A DNA stretch of 64,000 nt, taken from Enterococcus faecalis 13-SD-W-01. Its GTDB lineage: Bacteria; Bacillota; Bacilli; Lactobacillales; Enterococcaceae. Numbering within the stretch: the first letter of the stretch is position 1; the number at the start of each line of letters is the position of its first letter. Of the stretch, positions 44,848 to 53,532 are shown one piece after another. A program made the translations under genes and the position numbers. The notes under the pieces were generated by a model. The model had not been told where the DNA came from, ran no database searches, and saw only the letters and a list, made by a program, of their open reading frames with translations. The stretch is from NCBI GenBank assembly GCA_000415185.1, contig KE351655.1:88146-152145 (forward strand), read 5' to 3'.

Positions 44848-45276
44848 CTAATTCAGCCATTGCTGCATTGCTTCACTATCTTTTTCTTTTTGTAATCGGT
44901 TTAAAAATTCTGGATCAGCCAATCTTCGCATAAAACCTGCTATTTGGCGTTTTACTGTATCTGTTTCCTGTTCTGGCAGCAGTACAGCGATGATCAATTC
45001 TACTGATGCGATATTCGGCTGCCAATTTTTGATTGGCTGCCGAGGCTGGATGATCAGGATTGCGGTTTCTTTTACCGAAGCATTTTCGATGTGAGGTAAG
45101 ACAACTTTTTCATCAATTTGGATATTTCCGTTTTTTTCACGTTCATAAAGGGCTTCTTTTATTTGCAGCACTACGGTTGGATTCTCTGGAAAAAGTTTTT
45201 CGCTGATGAATTGATATGCCTCATCTCTAGTTTGCAACGGACAATCAATGAAAATCTGAAATAAGTTATCTTTCAT
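44848..45276 (-). CDS. PTS EIIA-like protein
   Basis: A 142-residue EIIA-type domain of the mannitol/fructose family: VVLPHIENASVKE with His 62, in a region starting MKDNLFQIFI. It is divergent from the other EIIA of the operon. I start at 45276, which has GAGGAAA upstream and overlaps the end of the regulator gene by 11 bp. It may donate phosphate to EIIB or signal to the PRD regulator. Confidence 0.8.
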   Translation of the reverse strand: MKDNLFQIFIDCPLQTRDEAYQFISEKLFPENPTVVLQIKEALYEREKNGNIQIDEKVVLPHIENASVKETAILIIQPRQPIKNWQPNIASVELIIAVLLPEQETDTVKRQIAGFMRRLADPEFLNRLQKEKDSEAMQQWLN

Positions 45277-46750
45277 GGTAGATTTCCTCGATTTTCTTTT
45301 GGATTCTTGTTTGATCATCTGCTGTCAGCATGGCACTGACAAGCAACGAGTTGACAGGTAACTGTTCATTGATACCGATTGTTGTTAAAATCAGCTCGAT
45401 TTCAGGATATTTTTCCAACGCTGAATGATAATTTTTTGTTGAAATCACATCCATAATCTCCAATTCGGGAAACTTCTTATCCACTTTTACTTTCAATAAT
45501 TCTGATGTCCCTACGCCTGTTGTACACATAATCAACGTTTGGATCGGCAGTTGATGGGTTTCGATGACTCGTGCAAAATATAACGTGATAAAACCGATTT
45601 CATCTTTATTTATCAACGGTAAACCAAACTTTTCGCTGACTTCTTCTGAAACTTCGGAAACATAATCAAAAATTGTTTCATAAGTTAATTGGATTTGATC
45701 CAACAAGCTATTTTTCACACGAATTTTGTTTTTCAAACGGTTCAGCATTGGTTTGATATGGCTTTCTAAATCGCCAAAAATCGTTTCGCTCGTAATTTTG
45801 ATGTGCAGACGTTTTCCGACTTCTTCTAGATAATAGCTGGTGATATTTTTGACTTCTTGTGAAAAGATTTGTGTTTTTTCTGAGTGATTTTCCATTCTGG
45901 AAGAAACTAGATATTGGACTAAGAAATAAACTTCACTTTGTGGAAGCTCGGTTCTCAAATACATCTCAACATTTTGAATAATCTGATAAGCGATTTCTTT
46001 TATTGATTTGTCATGGTCTAAAAATTTCAGTTGTTCTTTAGTCAAATCATCGTTAGTTAATTGATAATTGATTTTTCTGGATCGGCTGATCAAGATATAG
46101 AGATGAGAAAAAATATTTACATTGTAAGGATAAGGAATGTTTCCTCCTAATTTCTTTTCAATGGATTTCAACTGATCTGAGATAAACAAGACATCGTAAC
46201 GATTAAAGTTCAAACCAGAGGAAGTATCTAAATCATCAATATCAATGATATTTAACCGTTGAATCAATTCTGTAATGGCTCGTCGGATGTTTTCCTCTTT
46301 ACCTTTGATAGCCAATGTACGATTTTTTCTGATTAATTTTAGGTCATATTTCTTGATTCGTTCAGCAATCGCTTTTTCATCGTTTGAAATGGCTGAATCA
46401 CCAACATAATAATCTTTGAATAACTCAATGATTTTATTGGGTTTTGGTGAAGATAGGAGCAATTCCTCCATTACTTTGTCTTGACGTTCACTAGGCAAGA
46501 CTTCTAATGCTGGTTTATTCATAGCCTTTGATTGAGCAATGAATTTTTCATAATCTAATTTGTAGCCGCGTCCTTTTTTAGATAAGATCAATTGACCTTC
46601 TGGAAAACTTTCATTGATTTTTTTAATTAAGCGGTAGACAGTTTTAGTCGAGATATTCATAGATTTAGCAAGATCTTCAGAAGTCATGTAATCTCTTTGT
46701 TTTGACAAAAGAAGTTTAAGTTTGTTTTCTCGATTGTTTTGACTAGTCAT
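45266..46750 (-). CDS. PRD-containing transcriptional activator (BglG/MtlR type)
   Basis: A 494-residue PTS-controlled regulator: N-terminal HTH (SEDLAKSMNISTKTVYRLIK), two PRD domains (about residues 190-410, with HLYILISRSR and FITLYFARVIE) and a C-terminal EIIB-like domain with Cys in MCTTGVGTSELL. Such proteins activate operon promoters when phosphorylated appropriately. It is the first gene of the ketose PTS operon; a 20-bp palindrome and a cre site lie upstream. AAAGGGGGG before the ATG at 46750. Confidence 0.9.
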   Translation of the reverse strand: MTSQNNRENKLKLLLSKQRDYMTSEDLAKSMNISTKTVYRLIKKINESFPEGQLILSKKGRGYKLDYEKFIAQSKAMNKPALEVLPSERQDKVMEELLLSSPKPNKIIELFKDYYVGDSAISNDEKAIAERIKKYDLKLIRKNRTLAIKGKEENIRRAITELIQRLNIIDIDDLDTSSGLNFNRYDVLFISDQLKSIEKKLGGNIPYPYNVNIFSHLYILISRSRKINYQLTNDDLTKEQLKFLDHDKSIKEIAYQIIQNVEMYLRTELPQSEVYFLVQYLVSSRMENHSEKTQIFSQEVKNITSYYLEEVGKRLHIKITSETIFGDLESHIKPMLNRLKNKIRVKNSLLDQIQLTYETIFDYVSEVSEEVSEKFGLPLINKDEIGFITLYFARVIETHQLPIQTLIMCTTGVGTSELLKVKVDKKFPELEIMDVISTKNYHSALEKYPEIELILTTIGINEQLPVNSLLVSAMLTADDQTRIQKKIEEIYHER

Positions 46751-46810
46751 GCCTATCCCCCCTTTGCATCTTTATCATAAGACATAATCACTCGTTTGCT
46801 TCACTGTCTT

Positions 46811-46830
46811 TTGTCCATTGCAATGGACAA
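46811..46830. promoter_or_regulatory. 20-bp perfect palindrome upstream of the PRD regulator
   Basis: TTGTCCATTGCAATGGACAA, a perfect dyad 61 bp upstream of the regulator start. MtlR-type activators bind dyads of similar length; it is the best operator candidate for this operon. Confidence 0.65.
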
Positions 46831-46834
46831 CTTT

Positions 46835-46848
46835 TGAATACGTTTACA
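46835..46848. promoter_or_regulatory. cre site of the ketose PTS operon
   Basis: TGAATACGTTTACA matches the cre consensus at 13 of 14 positions and adjoins the palindrome. Confidence 0.65.
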
Positions 46849-46887
46849 TAACGGTGGTTTTCCTATTCTTTTATTGTAGCGATACAA

Positions 46888-46926
46888 TGCAAAAAAAGAC
46901 ACCCGCCAAAGTTGGAGAATGTCTTT
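46888..46926 (-). terminator. Terminator of the second bacteriocin-like locus
   Basis: On the minus strand AAAGACA pairs with TGTCTTT across 18 nt, followed by further T residues. Confidence 0.75.
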
Positions 46927-46961
46927 AATCGAAGGATTTTCAACTGTTTATTTGTTCTAGT

Positions 46962-47900
46962 TTATTTTTCACTCGGAATACTCCACCTCTTTTGGATATA
47001 TTCCATTAAGAAAACATAACCTGATAAAAGGATGCATATGCCAAGAATCAAAGGAATGGTCAATTCCACGCCGCTGCCTGTATTGATGCGGAAAGTTGAG
47101 GCATTTGTATTAAATAGGGTTGGATAAATAGATAACAATATATCTTTTAGATCATATTTCCCTAGTGGTGGGAGCGCTAAGTTATATATTCCGAGAAGAA
47201 AAATTACAAAAAGGGGATTTTTCAAGATAGACGTGGCATAAAAACAAACGACAAAGCTAATAAACGAAACAAAGAAGAGTACCAATATCTGCAACGGTGC
47301 CCGGTCTAGATAAGAAAGTTGACGAATCAAAGACGTATCTACGTTAACTGTCTCATCTAGTTGAATAAAAAAGGCAGAAAGAGATTGAAGGAGGAGAAAT
47401 GTGCCAATTGCTGCACTAAGGAAAAGAAAAAGACTAAGTAAACTAGCAACTATTTTATTCAAGTTTACTTTATTTTGTGATTCCAAACTTATTCTAATCT
47501 TAGAAGTTTGATACTTTATTTCTGCATTTGCTACGACTATGCCATATATCCCAGCAAGAAACGGAAAGAGAACAAAGAAAGAAGAGGAGAGCAACTGATT
47601 AATGCCATTTTGAAGGTTCATCGCAGCCAAACTTGAATGATAAGCCATATAGTAATATTTAAGTGGGTTTTCAATCAGTTCCATGTTATTCTGAAAAGAA
47701 ACACCAAAACTATCCATTAATAATAGATTGATATCTTCACCATTTCTGAGTGCTTCATCTGCGTACAAAGTAAAGTTTCTTAGGTTGCTGCCAATCAAAG
47801 TAAATTGAGAAAAGAACATTATGAGGGATAAGAAAATAGTGATTACCAAGAAAAGATAGAATATCTTGGATCTCCTCTGATAATAAAACTCAAATAACAT
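46962..47900 (-). CDS. ABC-2-type permease
   Basis: A protein of about 312 residues with six membrane segments: one near the N-terminus (IFYLFLVITIFLSLIMFF), an outside loop of about 100 residues, then pairs of helices and a final helix. It overlaps the ATPase gene by about 11 bp. I prefer the ATG at 47900 (AGGAG 6 nt upstream) over 47903 or the longer frame. With the ATPase it forms a transporter, likely for immunity to or export of the peptide encoded upstream; inference from context. Confidence 0.75.
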   Translation of the reverse strand: MLFEFYYQRRSKIFYLFLVITIFLSLIMFFSQFTLIGSNLRNFTLYADEALRNGEDINLLLMDSFGVSFQNNMELIENPLKYYYMAYHSSLAAMNLQNGINQLLSSSFFVLFPFLAGIYGIVVANAEIKYQTSKIRISLESQNKVNLNKIVASLLSLFLFLSAAIGTFLLLQSLSAFFIQLDETVNVDTSLIRQLSYLDRAPLQILVLFFVSFISFVVCFYATSILKNPLFVIFLLGIYNLALPPLGKYDLKDILLSIYPTLFNTNASTFRINTGSGVELTIPLILGICILLSGYVFLMEYIQKRWSIPSEK

Positions 47901-48534
47901 CATAATCTCCTTTCGGGCGCACAAACAAATTTCCTAAATCTTTCTCTTTTACCTTGTTCAATGACTGGTTTTTAATTATTAAAAATTCGTCTCCCAGGTC
48001 CATATATAACTTCTCATGTCCACTCAGTAATATCACTGAATGTTGTCTTAATTGTCTCAATGAATGTATTAACAGCTTCCTGTTTCCTTGATCTAAACCA
48101 TTCAATATTTCATCAAGTAGAATGATATTTGGTTTCAGTAACACCAGCAAAATCAAAGAAAGCATCTTCTTCTCTCCCAATGAGTAATTTTTGACTTTTA
48201 CCTTTTCAAGAAAACGAACAGATAAAAATTCAATATCATTCTCCAAAATCTGTTTCTTTATATTCTTATTTTTTGAAAGAATTATAAGATTATCTATTCC
48301 AGATAGATTCAAATAAAAAGGAGTGGAATCAAATACACAAAATTGTTTCTCCGACCCCTTTTTTATCTCACCTTGAAAAGCTTCTAACCCTAAAATACAA
48401 CGAAAAAGCGTCGTCTTTCCTACACCATTTTCTCCATAAATATAATAAATCTTGCCTCTCTCAAAAATGAAAGAGGCATTGTTGAATAGAATTTTACTAT
48501 TATAGCTTTTCGAAAAATTGTTAATTTGTAGCAT
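47890..48534 (-). CDS. ABC transporter ATPase, divergent
   Basis: A 214-residue ATPase: Walker A GENGVGKTT (near residue 36), signature reduced to YSLGEKKM, Walker B IILLDEILNGLD, H-loop GHE. It is of the small bacteriocin/lantibiotic self-protection type and is not close to the lactococcin-972-group ATPase at 37400. The reading frame opens inside the preceding gene; I start at the ATG at 48534, 22 bp after that gene's stop, with only a weak ribosome binding site, so coupling is likely. Confidence 0.8.
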   Translation of the reverse strand: MLQINNFSKSYNSKILFNNASFIFERGKIYYIYGENGVGKTTLFRCILGLEAFQGEIKKGSEKQFCVFDSTPFYLNLSGIDNLIILSKNKNIKKQILENDIEFLSVRFLEKVKVKNYSLGEKKMLSLILLVLLKPNIILLDEILNGLDQGNRKLLIHSLRQLRQHSVILLSGHEKLYMDLGDEFLIIKNQSLNKVKEKDLGNLFVRPKGDYDVI

Positions 48535-48556
48535 AGTAAAATTTTTAAAATCCGTA

Positions 48557-49033
48557 TTAATACCAAGTGAAGGAACCATTACCATGAACTCCATACTGAT
48601 CATTAAAATCAACGTTAAAGATAGTTACGTCTCCCCATGGCGTAACAGAGCCAGCACCAATAGTCTTTGATCCACGCCATCTATGTGTATTTGCTGTTGT
48701 ACTCATACGTGTTAGACCTCTAGCTCTAACAATATTCGGGAAAATCCAACCTGTTTCTTGAAATCCGCTGCTGCTTGTCACTCTTCCCCCGCTAATATTA
48801 AAATTAATATTGTCTCTTGACCACATGAAAACAGATCCTCGATAAAATGACGCTCTTCTTGATGATCTAAGCATTGAATTATCTTCCATAATTTTATTTT
48901 CCGAAAAATTATTAACTAAGTCTTGTGCTTCTACTGGCGAATCAAACTGATTTGCATTAGCAAACGAGGTAGTTGGAAAAGCAACTCCTAAAGCAACAGC
49001 AACATTCAGTAATAAAATATTTTTCATTTTCAT
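48557..49033 (-). CDS. Secreted bacteriocin-like protein
   Basis: A 158-residue protein with a Sec signal peptide (about residues 1-25, PTTSFA cleavage), an acidic pro-region to about residue 55 ending at SMLRSSRR, and a Cys-free C-terminal part rich in Gly, Ser, Trp and Arg that ends GNGSFTWY. The aromatic end and locus resemble lactococcin 972 precursors, but I cannot align the core well, so it may be a different family. GGAG before the ATG at 49033. Followed by an ABC ATPase and permease. Confidence 0.6.
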   Translation of the reverse strand: MKMKNILLLNVAVALGVAFPTTSFANANQFDSPVEAQDLVNNFSENKIMEDNSMLRSSRRASFYRGSVFMWSRDNINFNISGGRVTSSSGFQETGWIFPNIVRARGLTRMSTTANTHRWRGSKTIGAGSVTPWGDVTIFNVDFNDQYGVHGNGSFTWY

Positions 49034-49138
49034 TATTTACACTCCTCAATTTTGTGATTTAACAAAACGAACGCAATACCAAACTTAATACTCTCTCTAA
49101 TATTTAGTTATAAAAATCCCTCCTTTCTTTTTAAAATC

Positions 49139-49200
49139 AATATTCCATTATTATTCTTAGCAAACCTTGGCTTATAAACTATATCAAGGAATGGAATATT
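49139..49200. repeat. Imperfect long inverted repeat upstream of the bacteriocin-like gene
   Basis: AATATTCCATT (49139-49149) and AATGGAATATT (49190-49200) are perfect inverted copies enclosing CCTTG and CAAGG. A second pair, ATTATTCTTAG and CTAAGAATAAT, interleaves with it (about 49149 and 49219). Between the hairpin and the gene is a strong but orphan ribosome binding site near 49125 with no ATG after it. Confidence 0.55.
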
Positions 49201-49642
49201 TTTGATTTTAGTTATTAACTAAGAATAATATTTTTTTATATTCTTCGTAACAGGCAATTTACTTTTCTGAATTTTGATTATATAGAATGGATAAGGTGAC
49301 AGACATGAAACTTTTTTATAAAATATGCGTTAATATGGATTGATAATAGATTATTAAATAGGTTTCATAGTTATAGGATGACATTCTGGAATGACTCATT
49401 TGGATGGACTAGATAAATATGCATTTAGACTTATATAATTTACATAACTAATTTATTTTTAAAAAAACACAGTATAAACATTTAATTAAAAAGGTTATTT
49501 ACAAAAAAATTATATCAAAAAATAACTATACCAAATTATCTTTTTTTTCATTAGGTTGTGAAATTAGAAATTTTATAGAAATACTATATTAAATGATTTT
49601 GGGGTTTGTGCTTGTTATTAATTGAAAATTTAACTATGGAGG
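49201..49642. other. AT-rich stretch without recognisable gene
   Basis: Very AT-rich intergenic DNA. I see no reading frame of length, no clear promoter and no repeat beyond the elements listed. It separates the ATPase remnant from the bacteriocin-like gene. Confidence 0.6.
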
Positions 49643-49830
49643 TTACAATTCTTCCAAATTTACTTGCCTATCTGCACGTCCAATCAAGTACCGGTCATGA
49701 GAAACCATGATGACCGTTGTGCTCTTGCTAGAGCCACTCGTAGTTTTTCTCCTCCAGAAAACTGATAGCTCTTTTTCTAAACCAGTTTTTTCAATAACCT
49801 TTTTTCTTTTTTTAGAGATATTTTTATAAA
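49643..49830 (-). pseudogene. Remnant of an ABC transporter ATPase
   Basis: On the minus strand, broken frames read VIEKTGLEKEL, then YQFSGGEKLRVALARA (an ABC signature motif), then in another frame TTVIMVSHDRYLIGRADRQV and NLEEL before a stop. Walker A is absent and the Walker B segment between signature and H-loop is deleted. The position, directly after the DUF1430 gene, is that of the intact ATPase in the locus at 35-38 kb. HDRYL would also fit an ABC-F protein. Confidence 0.75.
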
Positions 49831-49838
49831 AATAACCA

Positions 49839-51947
49839 TTATTTTCCCTCCAAAAATTCTATTGTATTTTTCTTCTCAATCGTTAAAAATGTTTGATACA
49901 ACACGATAAATTCCACCAATAAAAAGAATGAAAAGATAAGCACATCTGTCACTTGAAAAGAGTAGGCAGCTACATAGATGAAAAAGACAAGATATTGCAG
50001 CCCAGAAAGAAGAAACATACTCTTATACGTTTTGAAAAAAGAAGCACCATTTAATCGCCAAATAACAAATTTTTGTTTGTGAAGGCGAAAATAATTTAGC
50101 GTGGAATAGGAAATCAAAACGATAACTAGTAAAAGAGTAATCGATAATTCAACGATTCTTTGCCTGATATCTAAAGAATAAATCATTTGTTGTTCTACTT
50201 TTCTTAGTTGATTTATTGGTATTAAAAAAGGAAAGTTATCTTCTAGACCAGCTTCTTTCAATAATGGAAGATATCTATTATAAGTTTCTTGTGGAGAGCC
50301 ATTTAATGGGACTTTTAGAGGTTCAGAAAAACTACCTCCTGTAAGAAAATCCCTTTGAAAAAGCGGAGTGTTATTCAATGTCATTACATGAATAATATTT
50401 GGTTCAGTAATTGTATAAGATGTTTCTTGGTCAAAAGCAAAGATTTCTTGTTTATTTTGAATAGTATAAAACAAAACATCCTCAGTTGTTTCATTCAAAA
50501 ACCAAGCACGGATTTCAGCAAACTCTGCCATCATTCTTTCCGGAATGAATATGATCTGTCGCTCTTCTTCTTTATCGATTTGAATAGGTTGATTCGTTAT
50601 ACTAATGATCGGATATTTGTCTAAATAATTGATATTCACATAAATGGAACGATGAATCATTTCAATTTCTTCTTCAAAAAAGGGCTTTGTATCCACCTCT
50701 ATCGCTCCGTCTTCCAGCAATTGTGTGAGAAGAGGTTCTTTATCCAATCCTCTCATAGTTGAAGAAAAATCCATCAATGTAGATTCATTCCCTCCAAAAT
50801 TTGGATAAAAAACCGCGTAATTTTCCAACTTTTCATTTCCCATTTTTGGCGAAATAAGGACAGGGGCAAATTCAGCTAATGGGAGGAGTTGGATGACACT
50901 AAAAAGTAAAAGCACTATTTTTATAAAATAAACGGTATAAAAAAGATTTTTTCCAAGTGATTGATGATTTAACTGTTTGCCTAATGAAACATGCTTTAGT
51001 AATCCTACGACAAAATAAGAAAGAAGCAGACTAAAAATAAAGAAAAGCAACTGTATTAGCACAAATAAATAGTTCATCGAATGCAATATAAAAAGTGAAG
51101 CTATCAGGTTATTCAAGAAAAACAGAACTAATAACTCTTTTAATAACAATGTATGAACGATTTTTCTGCTTGAAAATCCATTTAGTCGATAGATGGCAAT
51201 GCGACCATTATTCTCTAGCAACCATAAAAGTAGAGAAAATATGTAAAAAATCAGAAAGAGCATTAGAGATATGGTTTCTAATGGAGGTGATAGATTAAGA
51301 TTTGGGTTGATACGTTCATACTGAAAATCTTCTAATTCGTATTCAGTTTCAAATAAATGGTTGTAGTTGTTAGTTAATTTCGATAAGAATACATTCAACA
51401 TTTCTTTGTCTTTTGTTTCAACAAAAAATCTAGCTGGATTCAAATTTTCGACCAGTTGAATTGGCAGAATAAAAAAACCTTCATTATTCTGAAGTCCGTT
51501 TTCTATATGTTTTGCATCAGGATATTTCTCTACATTTGTGGCAAAATAATTTTTTTCATTGATCAATTGCGGAGATACTTGAAAATTTTTTAACAGAGAT
51601 GTATCCCTTTGTTCTGAAACAAAAAATTTGTGTTCCCCTCCCACATTCTCAAAAGACAGATTTCCTGTTTCAGCAAACTCATTATCTCTTACTCCAAATG
51701 ACGAAATTCTTGCCATATAGTTTACGTTTAATTCTTTAGAGATTGATTCCAGCAGTTCAAGAATCATTCTTTCTTGCTGATTAGATACAATAAATTCAGG
51801 AAACTTGAATTCTGTAAAAAAATCTTCTGTATTCGTTTTTCTATGAAAATCTCCCACCCTTTCAATATTTTGAATCGTTGATGCAACTGAAAGACTAAAC
51901 AAGAAAGAGAGTAGCAAAACAATTCTTTTTAGTATTTTATTAGTCAC
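49839..51947 (-). CDS. DUF1430 bacteriocin-associated integral membrane protein, second copy
   Basis: A 702-residue paralogue of the protein at 35345-37381; blocks such as FFVETKDKEMLNVFLSKLTN and the second outside domain align between them. Plan: N-terminal signal/anchor helix, outside domain, central group of helices, second outside domain, four C-terminal helices. Starts with GTG at 51947, AAGGAG 8 nt upstream. Its expected partner ATPase is the remnant just downstream, so this copy may be orphaned or may work with another ATPase. Confidence 0.78.
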   Translation of the reverse strand: MTNKILKRIVLLLSFLFSLSVASTIQNIERVGDFHRKTNTEDFFTEFKFPEFIVSNQQERMILELLESISKELNVNYMARISSFGVRDNEFAETGNLSFENVGGEHKFFVSEQRDTSLLKNFQVSPQLINEKNYFATNVEKYPDAKHIENGLQNNEGFFILPIQLVENLNPARFFVETKDKEMLNVFLSKLTNNYNHLFETEYELEDFQYERINPNLNLSPPLETISLMLFLIFYIFSLLLWLLENNGRIAIYRLNGFSSRKIVHTLLLKELLVLFFLNNLIASLFILHSMNYLFVLIQLLFFIFSLLLSYFVVGLLKHVSLGKQLNHQSLGKNLFYTVYFIKIVLLLFSVIQLLPLAEFAPVLISPKMGNEKLENYAVFYPNFGGNESTLMDFSSTMRGLDKEPLLTQLLEDGAIEVDTKPFFEEEIEMIHRSIYVNINYLDKYPIISITNQPIQIDKEEERQIIFIPERMMAEFAEIRAWFLNETTEDVLFYTIQNKQEIFAFDQETSYTITEPNIIHVMTLNNTPLFQRDFLTGGSFSEPLKVPLNGSPQETYNRYLPLLKEAGLEDNFPFLIPINQLRKVEQQMIYSLDIRQRIVELSITLLLVIVLISYSTLNYFRLHKQKFVIWRLNGASFFKTYKSMFLLSGLQYLVFFIYVAAYSFQVTDVLIFSFFLLVEFIVLYQTFLTIEKKNTIEFLEGK

Positions 51948-52106
51948 CTGCAGAGCTCCTTATCGTTTGTGTGTGTATTACCCTCTCATCATCTGCTCAA
52001 CAACCTACAATTAAATTTTACCCAAAAAACAGAATAAAAATCAAACTAATTATAGATTTAATGCATAAATATGAAGCAATGGTGATAAATTAACAAAAAC
52101 ATAACC

Positions 52107-52137
52107 ATAAAAAAACACTTCCTAAGAATAGAAAGTG
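52107..52137 (-). terminator. Terminator-like hairpin
   Basis: On the minus strand CACTTTC pairs with GGAAGTG, followed by seven T. No gene of length lies between it and the rpsI terminator; a short transcript from a TATAAT near 52203 could end here. Confidence 0.6.
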
Positions 52138-52218
52138 CCATGACATAAATGTACACAACTTGATTTATTCATAAAAACCTGCTCTACTTACGGGGCCACC
52201 TCATTATATCAATAACAC

Positions 52219-52252
52219 AAAAAAACACACCTTCCAAAATGAAAGGTGTGTT
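52219..52252 (-). terminator. Terminator of rplM-rpsI
   Basis: ACACACCTT pairs with AAGGTGTGT, followed on the minus strand by seven T. Confidence 0.85.
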
Positions 52253-52351
52253 GTGCTCGAATCGTATAATTGAATGGTACTCGATTTCCTGGGAAATCTC
52301 CGTCCCATACTGTATTCGTAAGCGAATAGATTCGCAACGACTCCAGAAAAA

Positions 52352-52744
52352 TTAACGTTTTGAGAATTGTGATGCTTTACGGGCTTTTTTAAGACCTGGT
52401 TTTTTACGTTCAACCATACGTGCGTCACGAGTAAGCAAGCCAGCGCGTTTAAGAGCTAAACGGAAATCTGGGTCTACTTGTAACAATGCACGAGCGATAC
52501 CATGACGGATAGCTCCTGATTGTCCAGCGTATCCTCCACCATTTACGTTAACAAATACGTCATAAGCGCCTTTTGTTTCAGTAACACCAAATGGTTGGTT
52601 GATAACTTCGCGCAAGTCAGCATGCGGAATGTATTCTTCAACATCTTTTTTGTTTACAGTAATTTTACCAGTTCCTGGTACTAGACGTACGCGGGCAACT
52701 GCATTTTTACGACGGCCTGTGCCGATATATTGAACTTGTGCCAA
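52352..52744 (-). CDS. rpsI: 30S ribosomal protein S9
   Basis: A 130-residue S9: [20 protein letters not shown] at the start, [20 protein letters not shown] in the middle and the basic [14 protein letters not shown] tail that reaches the P-site tRNA. Start is TTG at 52744 with AGGAGGG upstream. Follows rplM by 15 bp, the conserved pair. Confidence 0.97.
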   Translation of the reverse strand: MAQVQYIGTGRRKNAVARVRLVPGTGKITVNKKDVEEYIPHADLREVINQPFGVTETKGAYDVFVNVNGGGYAGQSGAIRHGIARALLQVDPDFRLALKRAGLLTRDARMVERKKPGLKKARKASQFSKR

Positions 52745-52759
52745 TGAAATTCCCTCCTA

Positions 52760-53203
52760 TTAGATTAAGTTTGTGATGTCTAAAACTTCTGGTTGTTGAG
52801 CTGCATGTGGATGTTCTGCTCCACCGTATACATTCAATTTAGTAAATTGTTTGCGGCCTAAGGTTGTTTTAGGAAGCATACCTTTTACAGAAGTTTCGAT
52901 CAAACGACGAGAATTTTTAGCACGCAATTCGCCAGCTGAGATTGATTTCAATCCGCCTGGGAAGTTGCTGTGACGGTAATAAATTTTGTCAGTCGCTTTT
53001 TTACCTGTTAATTTTACTTGGTCAGCGTTGATTACGATTACGAAATCACCAGTGTCCACATGTGGTGTGAAAGTTGGTTTATTTTTACCACGTAGTACAG
53101 ATGCAACGATTGTTGATAGACGTCCTAGTGGAACATCTGTCGCGTCTACTACATACCATTTACGTTCTACTTCGCCTGATTTGGCCATATATGTTGTACG
53201 CAC
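52760..53203 (-). CDS. rplM: 50S ribosomal protein L13
   Basis: A 147-residue L13 with [52 protein letters not shown] and [17 protein letters not shown]. The frame runs on to 53284, but the alignment with known L13 and GGAGG 8 nt upstream place the start at the GTG at 53203. Confidence 0.97.
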   Translation of the reverse strand: MRTTYMAKSGEVERKWYVVDATDVPLGRLSTIVASVLRGKNKPTFTPHVDTGDFVIVINADQVKLTGKKATDKIYYRHSNFPGGLKSISAGELRAKNSRRLIETSVKGMLPKTTLGRKQFTKLNVYGGAEHPHAAQQPEVLDITNLI

Positions 53204-53284
53204 GTTTGTTTCCTCCAATTTAAGTTCTGATGTTTGACATTCACTTCGAGTTTCCGGGGCTCTTTGTGGGGCAAACAATACCAT
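53204..53284 (-). promoter_or_regulatory. rplM leader, possible L13-binding RNA
   Basis: About 80 nt between promoter and GTG with GC-rich segments GCCCC and GGGGC-complementary text (GCCCCACAAAGAGCCCCGG). Firmicute rplM leaders are known autoregulatory elements; I cannot confirm the fold by eye. Confidence 0.35.
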
Positions 53285-53289
53285 TTAAC

Positions 53290-53318
53290 ATATTAACTGC
53301 TAATACCGACAATGTCAA
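53290..53318 (-). promoter_or_regulatory. rplM promoter
   Basis: On the minus strand TTGACA (53318-53313), 17 bp, TAATAT (53295-53290). Confidence 0.85.
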
Positions 53319-53406
53319 CGTTTTTCTGCGATTCCCAATGATAAAAAACAGATTTTACAATAATTTTTTGATTTATATGGTGCGGCTTTCATAAATAAAA
53401 GCAGAT

Positions 53407-53440
53407 AAAAAAACGAGGGGAAAGAAAATTCCCCTCGTTG
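53407..53440 (-). terminator. Terminator after dps
   Basis: AACGAGGGG pairs with CCCCTCGTT; on the minus strand it is followed by seven T. Confidence 0.88.
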
Positions 53441-53532
53441 CGCATTCTATTTGCATCAGAAAACTATTTAAAATAACACAAAACAATAAAACACTCTTCT
53501 GTTTGTCATTTTATCCAGTTTATTTCAAAAAA

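Noticed and set aside
52204-52428. 74-residue minus-strand frame overlapping the rpsI end
   Set aside because: Out-of-frame overlap with rpsI and its terminator; no independent start signals.
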